Source of the DNA: Ichthyophis bannanicus
Taxonomy: Eukaryota; Chordata; Amphibia; Gymnophiona; Ichthyophiidae
DNA length: 64,000 nucleotides
Direction: 5' to 3'
Assembly: GCA_033557465.1 (NCBI GenBank)
Contig: CM066031.1
Span: 1,666,254,800 to 1,666,318,799 of the forward strand
How positions within the stretch are numbered: position 1 is the stretch's first letter; every line of letters starts with the position of its first letter. The position numbers and the translations under genes are program-made. The notes below the pieces were generated by a model. That model ran no database searches. It had not been told where the DNA came from and saw nothing but the letters and a program-made list of their open reading frames with translations. Below are positions 29,679 to 40,340 of the stretch, piece by piece.

Positions 29679-32540
29679 CTACAACAGTCCACTTTTTGCC
29701 TTTAGAGATCCTCTGTGTTGGTCCCATGCTTTCTTGAATTCAGTTACTGTCCTCATCTCTACCACCTCCACTGGGAGACTATTCCACGGATCCACTACTC
29801 TTTCCGTAAAGAAATATTTCCGCATATCACTCCTGAATCTATCTCCCTTCACCCTCATCCCATGTCCCCTCGTAGCAGAACTTGCTTTCAATTGAAAGAG
29901 GCTCTCTCCCTGAACATTTATGCCACGGAGGTATTTAAACATCTCAATCATATCACCTCTATCCCGCCTTTCCTCTAAGGTGTACATATTAAGATCCTTA
30001 AGTCTGTCCTCATATGCTTTATAATGAAGCCCATTAATCATTTTGGTAGCAACCCTCTGCACCGACTCCATCCTGTTCACATCCTTTTGAAGGTGCGGTC
30101 TCCAGAATTGCACACCATACTCCAAATGAGGTCGCACCAAAGACTTATACAGAGGCATTATCACCTCCTTTTTTCTGCTAGCCATTCCTCTCCGTATGCA
30201 CCCAAGCATCCTCCTAGCTTTTGCTGTCGCCTTTTCCACCTGTTTAGCTACTTTAAGATCATCAGACACAACCATGCCTAGGTCCCGCTCTTCTTTAGTG
30301 GACAAAAGTACTTCACCTCCTATACTGTATTGCTCCCTTGGATTGCTGCAGCCCAAATGCATGACCTTACATTTTTTAACATTAAATCCCAGCTGCCAAA
30401 TTCTAGACCATTCTTCAAGCTTAGCTAGATCCCTCCTCATGTTATCTACCCCTTCCTGGGTGTCTACTCTATTGCAGATTTTGGTATCATCCGCAAAGAG
30501 GCAAACCTTACCCGACAGCCCTTCCGCTATATCACTAACAAAGATGTTAAAAAGAATTGGACCAAGGACAGATCCCTGGGGCACACCACTGGTAACATCC
30601 TTCTCCTCAGAGTGAGCTCCATTTACTTGTACTCTTTGTCGCCTCCCACCCAACCAATTTCTAACCCAAGCAGTAACTTTAGGGTCCATCCCTAGGATGC
30701 TCAGTTTGTTTATAAGTCGCCTGTGAGGAACAGTGTCAAAGGCTTTACGGAAATCTAAATACACCACATCTAGAGCTCTCCCTCGGTCCAACTCCCTGGT
30801 CACCCAGTCAAAAAAATCAATCAGATTTGTCTGACAAGACCTGCCTCTGGTGAATCCATGCTGCCTCGGATCCTGTAATCCGCTGGACTCCAGAAACCTC
30901 ACTATTTTCTCTTTCAGCAGCGTTTCCAATAATTTACTCACCACCGAAGTTAAACTAACCGGCCTGTAGTTTTCAACCACATCCTTACTTCCGCTTTTGT
31001 GTAAAGGCACCACATGAGCCTCTCTCCAGTCCTTTGGCACCACTCCTGACTCCAACGAGGCATTGAAAAGGTCAGTCAATGGAGTTGCTAGAACGTCCCC
31101 AAGTTCCCTCAGTATTCTAGGGTGTATCCCATCCGGTCCCATCGCTTTGTCTACTTTAAGTTGAGCTAGTTTCTCACGAACACAGTCTTCTGAAAATAGT
31201 TCAAGATGTCCCTCGCTTCTGTTCTTATTTGTGGGTGTTTTCTGAGGTCCTGCTCCTGGTTCTTCATCTGTGAACACAGAACAAAAATATTTGTTAAGCA
31301 ATTCCGCTTTATCCTTATCAGCTTCTACATATTCCCCCCCTGCACCCTTGAGTCTGACAATACCACTTTTGCTCTTCCTCTTCTCACTAATATATCTGAA
31401 AAATGTCTTATCCCCCCATTTTATTGCATTGGCTATTTCCTCCTCCTTTTGAATCTTTGCCTTCTTGACTATTTTGCTAGCTTCTCTAAGTTTTTCCAAA
31501 TACAGATGCCTGTCTTCTGCTCTCTGTGATCTCTTGTATTTCATGAAGGCCTCCCTCTTTTTCTTCACTTTTTCAGCTACTTCCTTCGAAAACCATAGCG
31601 GTCTCCTGTTCCTTTTGCCTTTATTTACCATTTTAACAAAAAGGTTGGTTGCCCTTAAAATACCCCCTTTCAGTTTTGCCCACTGTTTTTCTACATCCCC
31701 CAGCTGTTCCCATCCCACTAACGACTCCCTGAGGTATTGGCCCATCTTCGCAAAGTTAGTCTTCCTAAAGTCTAAGATCCTCACCTTGGAATGGATTCTA
31801 ACAGCCCTAGTCCTAATACTGAACCACACCATCTGGTGATCACTGGATGCAAAATGATCTCCCACTACAACATCAGAAACACTTTCACCATTGGTAAGCA
31901 CCAAGTCCAGTATGGCCCCTTCACGTGTGGGGTCTGTTACCAATTGCCTGAATAGTTCTCCCTGTAGAGAATCCAGGATCTCCTTACTTCTAGATGATAC
32001 TGCAGCAGGAATGTGCCAATCAACATCTGGCATATTGAAATCTCCTATCAGTAGCACTTCCCCTTTCCTAGCAATGCTGCGTATGTCTTCAATTAACTCT
32101 CTGTCCACCTCTTCCTCTTGTGAGGGAGGTCTGTATATCACTCCAATGCAAATAGATTTCTCTTTCCCTCTTTCTAGTTTAACCCACAATGCCTCCTCTC
32201 TCCCTTTTAAGCTCTGTAATTCCAAAGCTTTAATAGTAGTTTTTACATATAGTGCCACTCCTCCTCCTCTTCTTCCTACCCTGTCCTTCCTGAATAAAGT
32301 ATAGCCAGGTATAGTTACATCCCAGTCATTGTTTTCTGTGAACCATGTTTCTGTAACTGCCACTAAATCCAAGTCAGCCACTCCCACCAAAGCTTCAACC
32401 TCAGGGATCTTATTTCCCATGCTACGGGCATTAATACACACTGCTTTCCATATGTTACCCCTGTTACCCATTTCCATAAAGGTATTTAATGTATCACCTA
32501 CCTGGGGGCTTTCACTTACCTGGGGGCTTTCTTCACCCAT
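29679..32540 (-). CDS. CR1 ORF2: endonuclease and reverse transcriptase, intact
   Basis: An uninterrupted frame of about 953 codons from the ATG at 32540; a TTG two codons upstream is less likely. The endonuclease (about residues 35-245) shows INARSMGNK, VTETWF, GGGVALYV, YRPPSQEEE, LIGDFNMPDVDW and SSDHQMV, with all catalytic residues kept. The RT (about 450-760) shows MGPDGIHPRIL, VYLDFRKAFDTVPH near 595-608, SGVPQGSVLGPILFNIF near 653-669 and CLFADDTK near 682-689. The C-terminal domain ends EFKKAWDQHRGSLK. The length suits CR1 ORF2. It starts 12 bases after the ORF1 stop. It appears capable of target-primed reverse transcription; activity is not shown. Confidence 0.93.
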   Translation of the reverse strand: MGEESPQVSESPQVGDTLNTFMEMGNRGNIWKAVCINARSMGNKIPEVEALVGVADLDLVAVTETWFTENNDWDVTIPGYTLFRKDRVGRRGGGVALYVKTTIKALELQSLKGREEALWVKLERGKEKSICIGVIYRPPSQEEEVDRELIEDIRSIARKGEVLLIGDFNMPDVDWHIPAAVSSRSKEILDSLQGELFRQLVTDPTREGAILDLVLTNGESVSDVVVGDHFASSDHQMVWFSIRTRAVRIHSKVRILDFRKTNFAKMGQYLRESLVGWEQLGDVEKQWAKLKGGILRATNLFVKMVNKGKRNRRPLWFSKEVAEKVKKKREAFMKYKRSQRAEDRHLYLEKLREASKIVKKAKIQKEEEIANAIKWGDKTFFRYISEKRKSKSGIVRLKGAGGEYVEADKDKAELLNKYFCSVFTDEEPGAGPQKTPTNKNRSEGHLELFSEDCVREKLAQLKVDKAMGPDGIHPRILRELGDVLATPLTDLFNASLESGVVPKDWREAHVVPLHKSGSKDVVENYRPVSLTSVVSKLLETLLKEKIVRFLESSGLQDPRQHGFTRGRSCQTNLIDFFDWVTRELDRGRALDVVYLDFRKAFDTVPHRRLINKLSILGMDPKVTAWVRNWLGGRRQRVQVNGAHSEEKDVTSGVPQGSVLGPILFNIFVSDIAEGLSGKVCLFADDTKICNRVDTQEGVDNMRRDLAKLEEWSRIWQLGFNVKKCKVMHLGCSNPREQYSIGGEVLLSTKEERDLGMVVSDDLKVAKQVEKATAKARRMLGCIRRGMASRKKEVIMPLYKSLVRPHLEYGVQFWRPHLQKDVNRMESVQRVATKMINGLHYKAYEDRLKDLNMYTLEERRDRGDMIEMFKYLRGINVQGESLFQLKASSATRGHGMRVKGDRFRSDMRKYFFTERVVDPWNSLPVEVVEMRTVTEFKKAWDQHRGSLKAKSGLL

Positions 32541-32551
32541 CCCCAAGGAAT

Positions 32552-33139
32552 CTAGTTTAAAGCCCTCTTCAGTAGATTAGCCAGTCTACTACCAAAGATG
32601 CGTTGACCTCTCTTGGACAGATGGATGCCATCTCTGCTTTGCAACCCTTGGAAAAGCATCCCATGGTCTAGGAAACCAAAACGCTCTCGATGACACCATC
32701 CACGCAGCCATGCATTTGTCTCCAGGATGCGAGCCTCTCTGCCTTGGCCTTTACCCTCAACAGGGAGGATTGAAGAGAACACCACCTGTGCACCTAACTG
32801 CTTCACCCTCTGTCCCAGAGCCATGAAGTCACTTTTGATACGTTCCGAGGTATACCTGGCAGTATCATTTGTTCCAACATGGATTAGTAACATTGGGTAA
32901 ATGTCTGTGGGCTTGATGAGTCTTGGCAAACTCTCCGTAACATCTTGGATTTTGGCACCAGGCAGACAGCATACCTCTCTGGACATCAAGTCTGGTCGGC
33001 AGATGGACGCCTCAGTACCCCTCAGAAGAGAGTCTCCAACCACCACCACCCTTCGTTTCCTTCTGGTGACTGATTCCGCAACTTTGGGGTACTTGAACTC
33101 TGGTTCTTCCCTTTCCAGGGATGCTTTCACCTCCTCCAC
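32552..33139 (-). CDS. CR1 ORF1 SGNH esterase domain, N-terminus missing or frameshifted
   Basis: The 195-residue open frame covers a complete SGNH hydrolase: GDS at 35-37, GTND at 89-92 and DGIH at 170-173. It has no ATG; the first codons of the open stretch are CTG/GTG. A minus-strand ATG frame just upstream (about 33210-33133) encodes a hydrophilic stretch ending SEVNYSEVVNMQPWKW and stops at TGA close to the start of the esterase frame, so a single frameshift around 33140 is likely. The zinc finger and coiled coil seen in the left-edge ORF1 are not recognisable here. Confidence 0.8.
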   Translation of the reverse strand: MEEVKASLEREEPEFKYPKVAESVTRRKRRVVVVGDSLLRGTEASICRPDLMSREVCCLPGAKIQDVTESLPRLIKPTDIYPMLLIHVGTNDTARYTSERIKSDFMALGQRVKQLGAQVVFSSILPVEGKGQGREARILETNAWLRGWCHRERFGFLDHGMLFQGLQSRDGIHLSKRGQRIFGSRLANLLKRALN

Positions 33140-33159
33140 TTCCAGGGCTGCATATTAAC

Positions 33160-34170
33160 AACTTCACTGTAGTTTACTTCAGAGGTCACACAGATCTCCT
33201 CATCCAGGCTGTGCACAGCAAGGCTAAACAGTGCCTAAGTTGCTAGAACCACTTTTAAGGTCCAAGGTCTAATTCTGTTCCTCCAGAATGTGATCCCCAG
33301 AGAAGGCTCAATCCCAAGGTTTTCTCTTGCATAGTACAAATTACTGAGTGGCTTGAGATGCAGAGCCCTCATTTCTTACCCGGCAGGCTTCAATTCAAGA
33401 CCCAACTGTTCTGCCCCCACAATTGTGTGTGCATGCTTTATTGTTTATTGTTGCCAGTTGTAAGTTAGGGCAGGCAGCTTCATGCTTGTTTGTAAACCTT
33501 GCTTCTGTAGGTTTAATAGGTCCATGTGACTTACTCCCTCCAGTCTCCTTAATATCTGCCTGGCTTCATGCCTGTCTACTATGTGATCCCATTGGACTAT
33601 TGAAAACCTCTCTGCCTTTTGGATAATTTCCCTACACCCTTCCCTTCAGGGCAAACTCTCTCTATTTTGTGGCAGGGAACAAAGCTCTACAGCCCTCTCC
33701 AGTTCTTTTCTTCCCCTTTGGATTTGCATCACCCTTTTACCAAATTCACAACTTCACAGATTCAGAAATCCACATATATTACTTGCATCAGTCTATATTT
33801 CATGTTTCATTTCACCATTTTTGCAGCATTTCAACCTGCTCCTGTTAGTATTCATTTAGACATTTCCTTAATTCATCTTCAGCCATAATTCAGACAGATC
33901 CAGCATACTACATATCTATCCAGGAGTGTAGTACCTCTTGATTCAGTTTTCTCCGTAAGTTATACTATTTACTTATTTCAATAACTAGATTATAAGAGAC
34001 TGGTCCTTTTTTTGGATGTGAATTGCCTGTGTAGTGTTGTATCAGGAAACACAGCATGAGCACAGGAACACCAATAGAATACTTTTGCCTTTATACCTGT
34101 TTAGGGGTTAGGAAGGTTCACATGTATGTAGAACTCCAAATAAGCAGTTCCCTGAAAAACTAATGGAGCC
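33160..34170. other. Unassigned DNA between CR1 and DIRS
   Basis: The first ~80 bp may be CR1 ORF1 leader in another frame. The rest has only short domain-free frames (33423-33626, 33619-33888). No RNA gene is seen. Confidence 0.4.
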
Positions 34171-34209
34171 TACATTCTCCGGGAATAAGCAGGAAATCAG
34201 TCCTCACAT

Positions 34210-34815
34210 ATGGGTGACGTCGGACCGATGGAGCCCACGCAGAAGCATCTCCCCAGCTTTCAAAGAAAGCCTTTGGGAAATGCCCCACGCATGTGTCGTC
34301 CACTTTCGCCCAAGAGTGCCATCTTGCTTCAGTCTCCTTTATTCCGTGGAGCCCATCAGACGTTGTCCAGTTTTTCCTGGAAAAAATGTGATTTTTATTA
34401 TTGTTTTGTCCGGTTTACATACCGGTTCCTGCCCGCCCCTGAGCCAGCTCGCTCTGCATCGCTCCTCTGGTTCATCTATTTGTCTTCTCATTTATTCATC
34501 AAAGTGCTCTTTGATCGCCATTCACGCCCTTTTTCAGCCAAAGGCCTACCGGGAGGTGGTGACACACTTTTCCCAGTGGCCTCCAATGGCTTCAAAAAGT
34601 GTGACCGGTGTGACAAAATGATGTCACTCACCAACCCATACGACTGCTGCCTGCGATGTCTCGGCCCGGAGCACAATGACTCCGACTGTGAGCTCTGCAG
34701 AACCATGACTTCAAAGGCCTTGAACAGTCATCATCAGCAGCAGAAAAGTTTCTTTCAAAAGTCCCATCTCTGCCCCAGAGACTCCGGTGACACCACACTC
34801 CAGGGACACCTCTGA
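34210..34815 (+). pseudogene. DIRS gag N-terminal region with zinc-binding cluster
   Basis: Residues 128-160 read KKCDRCDKMMSLTNPYDCCLRCLGPEHNDSDCELC, a CxxC...CxxCxxxxHxxxxCxxC array typical of DIRS gag. A stop follows at 34813. Further gag-like basic and proline-rich sequence continues in other frames (34863-35354), so indels have broken the protein. The start chosen is the first ATG of the open frame and may not be original. Confidence 0.65.
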
Positions 34816-35724
34816 TACCTCTGTGCCCTGAGAAGCTAGAGTCTCCTCAGAATCCTGCGGCCATGGTTCCTCCGAGCAGAAATACCTGGAGGTGGAGCAC
34901 AAGAAGAAGAAACCCTCAAAGACCACCTCAGAGGACAGATCCAAGAAAAAAAGAGAAATCCCATCTCAGGACCTGCAGTCCCAGGTGTGAGTCAAAGGAG
35001 TTGGGGCAGGAGTGGCCTGCCAAGCTGCCCTGTAAAGAGTCATCGGCACCTGCTGACCGGCCTCAGGCCTCCGAGGCCATCCTCATCGAGGACTCCCTCT
35101 CTACAGTACTGATGCTGGGCCTGAAATTTTTTGGTGCTCGCGTCAAAAGCTGTGGAGCCAACTGGTATGGAGACCAGAATGGCAGCCCTAGAGAGCAATA
35201 TACTTACCCTAGTGGCCATGCAGCAGGTATTTATGCCAAACTCGTCCAGTTTATCAATCCCAATGATGGGACCCTCGACATCGAGGGCTTCCCTGGATGT
35301 CAAGCCAGTCCTCGAGCGCCATTAGCCTTGAGAGAGCCTCCAGCCCTGGATTAGGTCCCTGTCCCATTCCTTGGGACACCGGTCCTCCCCAGTTTGTGCC
35401 TGCAGCTTGGACTGCTGATCCTCTGAAGTTCACGGACAGCCAAGAGTGGCCCTCAGTTGAGGCAATTGCATGGCGTATGACTTATATTCTGACTTCGAGT
35501 CTGAATGGGAGACAGAGGACGAAGAGTCCCCGGACACGAGGTGACACCGTGATATGCCCTCGGACCCATCTCCCCGAAAACCCGATGCCATTCCCTTCCC
35601 AAGGACATTACGTTCCTCGATTTTGTGCGGGACATGGCCAAGAATCTCACCATTAAGACTGAGGCTGAGGAGGACCCGCGCACTGAGGAATTGGAGATAC
35701 CCCAATACGAGGCACCCCCTAAGG

Positions 35725-35918
35725 CAGGTGTGGGCAATTCTGGCCCTCGTGCACCACAATCTAGCCTGGTTTTCATGATGTCCCTAATGAATATTCATGG
35801 ACCTATTTCCATACAATGGAAGGCAGTGGATGCAAATAGCTCTCATGAATATTCATTAGGGACATCATGAAAACCAGGCTGGATTGTGGTGCACAAGGGC
35901 TGGAATTGCCCACCCCTG
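35725..35918. mobile_element. Palindromic hAT MITE inserted in DIRS gag
   Basis: The ends 'caggtgtgggcaattctggc' and, inverted, 'caggggtgggcaattccagc' are long terminal inverted repeats; nearly the whole 194 bp folds back ('catgatgtccctaatgaata' against 'tattcattagggacatcatg'). The 8-bp duplication 'ccctaagg' lies at 35717-35724 and 35919-35926. It is non-coding. Confidence 0.9.
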
Positions 35919-36217
35919 CCCTAAGGAAACCCTTACGGTACCGGTGCCCTTGATCCTCTACTGCCGCCTCCTCTGGATGTGGGAAACACTGGTGTCGGTT
36001 CCAGTCATTAGTAGGCACCTAGGCACCTTGACACCATGTACCTTGTATGCCGAAGCCTTGGGTTTCAAAAGACCAAGCTTCCCCACAACTCCATGGTCGT
36101 AGAGTCGGCAGTGCACCAGCTTAAGAGCCAAAAAATCCATTCATTGGTGTCACCCAGCAGGGAAGCCCAAACCCTCGACGCTCTCGGCCGGAAGGCCTTT
36201 CAGGGCTCGATGCTAAC

Positions 36218-36763
36218 ATGCCGTATTCAGTACTACCAGCTCTATATTGGCATGTAACTGAAGGAATTGTTGAAGGAGCTTGGTGGATTCTCGGCAGGAC
36301 TCGATGGGGAACCCCTACAGAGGTTCAAGACCCTGACCTCGGCAGTAAAAAATGCACAAAGTTTTTGTCCGGGCAGCCTACGATGGCTTCGAGTCATCAG
36401 CCAGGGTGGCTGCCGCAGGCATCAGGGCACAACACCAGGCATGGCTGCAGTCATCAACCTGAACAGTGGGTGCAGGACAAATTGATAGATGTCCCCTGCT
36501 TAGGAGAAAACCTATTCGGAAAGCCCATGGCGGATAAGGCTGTGGAGATAGAGACCAAGTATGTGACAAGAACCAGGCTCTTGAAGACCTCTGTGCAGCC
36601 CTGGAAGAAAACCCCAGAGAAAAAGCCTTTCTTCCTCAGGAAGAAAAGAGGCTTTAGCGGTACTCTTCACTTCCAGATATTCTTGGACACACAACAGGGC
36701 CAGCAACAGAAAGGCCAGGGACATGGTCCCAGAAAACAAAAGGCCCCCCATCCCAGGCGCTGA
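36218..36763 (+). pseudogene. DIRS gag C-terminal region
   Basis: The frame ends with DKLIDVPCLGENLFGKPMADKAVEIETKY, the conserved 'fundamental' block that precedes RT in DIRS gag, then a basic stretch (KKTPEKKPFFLRKKRGFSG) and QGQQQKGQGHGPRKQKAPHPRR. Parallel trace in the neighbouring frame (36267-36485) shows an indel. It corresponds to the block at 22788-22420 of the minus-strand DIRS. Confidence 0.6.
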
Positions 36764-36846
36764 CTGCAGCCCAGCCTGGGGGGAGCTTTTGACTGCCAGG
36801 GTGTAACCTCTCTACCCCCAGGGGATCCTCTGCTACCCATAGGGGG

Positions 36847-37608
36847 TTGTCTAGTCCTGTTTTCCCACCGGTGGACAGCTTGGGTACTACAGGTGGTCAG
36901 GGGGGCTACCTCCTCCACCTACAATGGACGCCACCCTCATACTTCCCAGGGGAGCCCACCAGGCCTCCCCTTCACCAGACCCTGCTCCTCACAGAGCTAG
37001 CAGGCCTAATCAACGACAAAGCAGTTAAGCCAGTGCCGAAACATCTCCGAGGCACAGACTTCTATTCCAGGTATTTCCTTGTCCCCAAGAGGTCTGGGGG
37101 CCTCAGGCCCATCCTTGACCTGCAAGAGCTCAACAGGTTTCTGGTCAGGGAGAAGTTCCAGATGCTCTCCCTTGGGACACCACTGCCATTCCTCCAGCAG
37201 GGAGATTGGCTATTCTCCTTAGACTTAAAGGATGCCTATACTCACATCCTAATTCATCCCAGCCACAGAAAATACCTCCGGTTTGTGGTGGGAGGACAAC
37301 ACTACTAATACAGGGTGTTGCCCTTCGGTCTGGCCTTGTTGCCAAAGGTCTTCACAAAGTGCCTCGTGATGGTTGCAGCCCCACTCCGGCCTCAAGGGGA
37401 ATTTGTCTTTCCTTATCTGGATGACTTTCTCATAAAGGAGGACATGGCTGCAGAGGCACAGTGCGCCACTGGGTGCACCATCAACACCCTAGAGCACCTG
37501 GGGTTCATCATAAACTACCTCAAGTCCCACCTCACTCCAGACCAGCGCCTAGAACTCATAGGGGCACAACTAGATACCCTCCATGGAAAAGCCTTTCTCC
37601 CCCAGTAG
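36847..37608 (+). pseudogene. DIRS reverse transcriptase with one in-frame stop
   Basis: A continuous frame is broken once, by TAA at 37306-37308. Before it come FLVPKRSGGLRPILDLQELNRFL and FSLDLKDAYTHILIHPSHRKYLRFV. After it come YRVLPFGLALLPKVFTKCL, FVFPYLDDFLIK (YLDD active site) and LEHLGFIINYLKSHLTPDQ. A TAG at 37606 ends it before RNase H, whose start is readable in the next frames (LGHMASMVHVTPYA near 37690). Apart from the stop, the RT is well preserved. Confidence 0.8.
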
Positions 37609-37910
37609 AGGTCAGAATGCCTCAGGGAGTTGGCCACAGAGGTACACTGATGCTGGATGCTACCTGCCCGGCTCCTACTCCGCCTGTTGGGACACATGGC
37701 CTCCATGGTTCACGTCACCCCATATGCCTCCCCTCCCAGTGGACTCAAGCCATGGGCAGGCTCAGGGACAGAGTGAAAGTGACCCGTCAGCTGGCGGACT
37801 CCCTCGGATGGTGGCAGATCCCATGTCGTCATCTTCAGGCCGGGATGCCCTTCCAGGCACCCAACGCCCAGAAGGTCCTCACCACGGACATTTTATTTGT
37901 TAAAAAGAAG

Positions 37911-40340
37911 CCATGTAATTAATGCTTAGACTGAGGTCTTTTTCCTGCTTTTCTTTAGCTTTGTGGGGAATTGCGTTTCTTGTTGTTCAAATCTCTTTCC
38001 CTTCTCTTTTTTTAAATTTTAAAAAAATTGTCAGTTGGCATTTACACATGCTCCGAGTCATGGGTTTAAGTGTCAGCTAGCTGCTCATTTCAGAATAGAC
38101 TTTTGATAAGCAATTGAGTGAGCAATTTTGAGTAGCTCTTTGATGTTTAAAATCACCTAAGGAAGGCAAAAATTTGAATTTTTAAGCACAGCTCCTTAAT
38201 TGCCTCTCTTAGACATGAGGGTGTTAAAATGGTGTTTAAAAGTAGGCAAATAGATCCATTTCTAGCTGTCATTTCTGGATTTTAAAAACTGAAACTTGTC
38301 AAATTCGCTCTTATAGGAAGTAATGGTAGCCTTGGGGACAGTTTCTCCAAAAGGGTTGTTTTGTGGATATCATGACAGTTAGGAACCTCATTCCTAGGCC
38401 AGAAATGTGGAGTACGATCTCAGTCTCTCATATTGACTGGTAGCTGTGTAGTTGTGGCAGTGCCTCGCTTGGTGTTACTTCTGCCACAGATGAGTAAATA
38501 TATTCAGGCATGAGGACTCTTGGAGTTAAATAAAAGGTGTGTATATGTTTGGGATTAGTAGCTGTTTATGACCATGTCTGAGGTGTTAATGAAGAATCTC
38601 TCCTGGGTATTTCTTCTGCTTTCCTTAAATATCATTCATCAGACCTTGATGAGTATTGTGTTCTTTTGCAAGGTATCTTGTTGACATCTCCATTTACAAT
38701 TGTAGTTTGGCAAAAAATATTTCCCACTTGATGCTTCCCAGAGACCAAACAATTTTGGATGAATGAAATCCTTAATGCCCTTCCTTGCAAAAGCTATAAT
38801 TGAAACAAACGTTCCTATGAAATAATTTCAAAAAACTTAAAATATGATCCTAATAAAAATATAGGAAAAAGTTACTTGTGTTCTGCCCTGGATTTTTAAA
38901 CCTTCTTTTGCTGCATTCTGCATTTTTACAGAGTAGTATTTGCACAGATTTGGAGGTGTTAACTAGAAAAATAGTTTGTGACCCAGGATTAATTGCTTTC
39001 TGGAACCAGGGAAGACTAGTTGTACAACTAAACTGAATATTTTCTATAAATTATAATCAGTTTATATAGTGCCATATAGGGGGCAAGTAGCAGTCTCTAA
39101 GTGGTGAACACAGTGGGATGGTAATGTTTGCTGTCAGCAAAAGGCTGCGGCGGCCATACTTTTTCTCGATCTGGAGGTCCAGAGACTCCCTTTTTACAGG
39201 TGAGCCGCCTGTAAGATGTATGCTCACCGGGAATATCTGTTTATGGTGATCCCTGGTTCCTACCCTTTTGAAGGAATGCTAGCTTCTGTGGGAGACAGCT
39301 TGAAGGCACGGTATACATTCCGGCGCAGTTCCTAGCTCGGGGGGGCCTCGGCGGAGGTTAGTGTGGTGCTAGGTCACCATTGCGTTCCTGTGGAAGGTTT
39401 GCATTTTTGGGACTTCAAAGCTTATGTCAGACTGGTGTGGGGCATTTGCAGACCCACTATGAATGTCATGAGTCATATACTTTTCTTGGCGTGTTCTTTG
39501 GGCTGGCGGTGGAGCCTAAAATGGATTGAGTGGCCACAGCATTGTCCTTTATGTGTGGGGCGAGGTGCTGGTTCTTTGCCTAATACCCCGGCAGTCGCTT
39601 CCCTTGAGTGGCACAGTATTCGGTGGTTTTGCTCAGCAGTGAGCTTGCTTCCACTTTTTGAGTTGGCAGGTGGAAGAGGTTTGTGTTTTTGTTTGCACCC
39701 CCCCCCCCCCCAAAAAAAACCAAACAAAAGAACTGGGAAACCAAGCAGTAGCGTCTTAAGGGGTGGTTCCACACGTCAAGATAGAGGTGTAAGTTTCCAG
39801 ATACTCAAGTATCGGATTACTAGTGTCTCATCCTCGGTTACACATGTGAAGATTCCCAGTTCCACTTGGCTCCCCGGTCTTCGTGCCTGGTCTTGTTGAT
39901 ATTCAGAGCCCTTGTTTTTTTTCTCTTTGGGTCTCTTGGAGGCAGACTGCTCTGTTTTTGCACTAGGTTGGTGCCTATGAGGGCTTCCTTTGCTAGTCTC
40001 TCTGACATTTCACTTTTGGGTGATGTATTTGTTGCCTGTCCTTTCCTGTGTGGGTTCTTCCCTGGCATGGTTTATTTCCTTTTGGAAACTTCCCTTCTTA
40101 TGATCATCTTGGTCATTTCTCTAAACTGTCTGTGCGCGAGGCAGGGAAGGCCTGCTTCATTTGCCAGGGATCACTGGGGTTCTGGCCCTGTAGTACTGGG
40201 CAGCAGCAGCGCACGTTATAACAAGCATCTGTCTGTCTCCTCTTTCTTCTTCTTGTCTGGAAATTGCCAGCCTCTGGCTCTACTGAAGATTCTTTAGCAA
40301 CATCTGGCCGGGCCATTCTCTTCCCTCCCCAGAGTGCAGT
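37911..40340. other. Unassigned DNA with several long chance frames
   Basis: 37911-39060 is AT-rich and featureless. 39060-40340 is more GC-rich and holds frames of 178 codons (39363-39899) and 143 codons (39866-40297) without recognisable domains. It includes a C-run/A-run at 39698-39720. It may be part of the DIRS whose 3' end lies next to it, but I find no gag, RT or recombinase motif. Confidence 0.4.

Larger units (their letters stand above)
29590..33139 (-). mobile_element. CR1-clade LINE (subfamily B), nearly full-length coding part
   Basis: A minus-strand element with an esterase ORF1 (33139-32552) and a fully open ORF2 (32540-29679). The 3' UTR is only about 90 bp. It ends in an octamer-type repeat, seen on the plus strand as 'agaaacatagaaacatagaa' at 29604-29623. 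Short 3' octamer repeats instead of poly(A) are characteristic of CR1. The 5' end beyond 33139 is unclear. Confidence 0.9.
34175..37910 (+). mobile_element. DIRS-type retrotransposon, 3'-truncated
   Basis: The plus-strand order is leader ('ccgggaataagcaggaaatc', with a 'tgacgtc' motif near 34216), gag in several frames, and RT up to the start of RNase H. The coding trace stops near 37890 at 'VLTTD', the first RNase H aspartate, so recombinase and 3' repeat are missing. A 194-bp hAT MITE (35725-35918) sits in gag. The leader differs from the terminal repeats at 19069, so this is another DIRS family. Confidence 0.8.

Noticed and set aside
39363..40297. Frames of 178 and 143 codons, considered as host exons or DIRS gag
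   Set aside because: No domain, no gag cysteine array, no splice context I could support.
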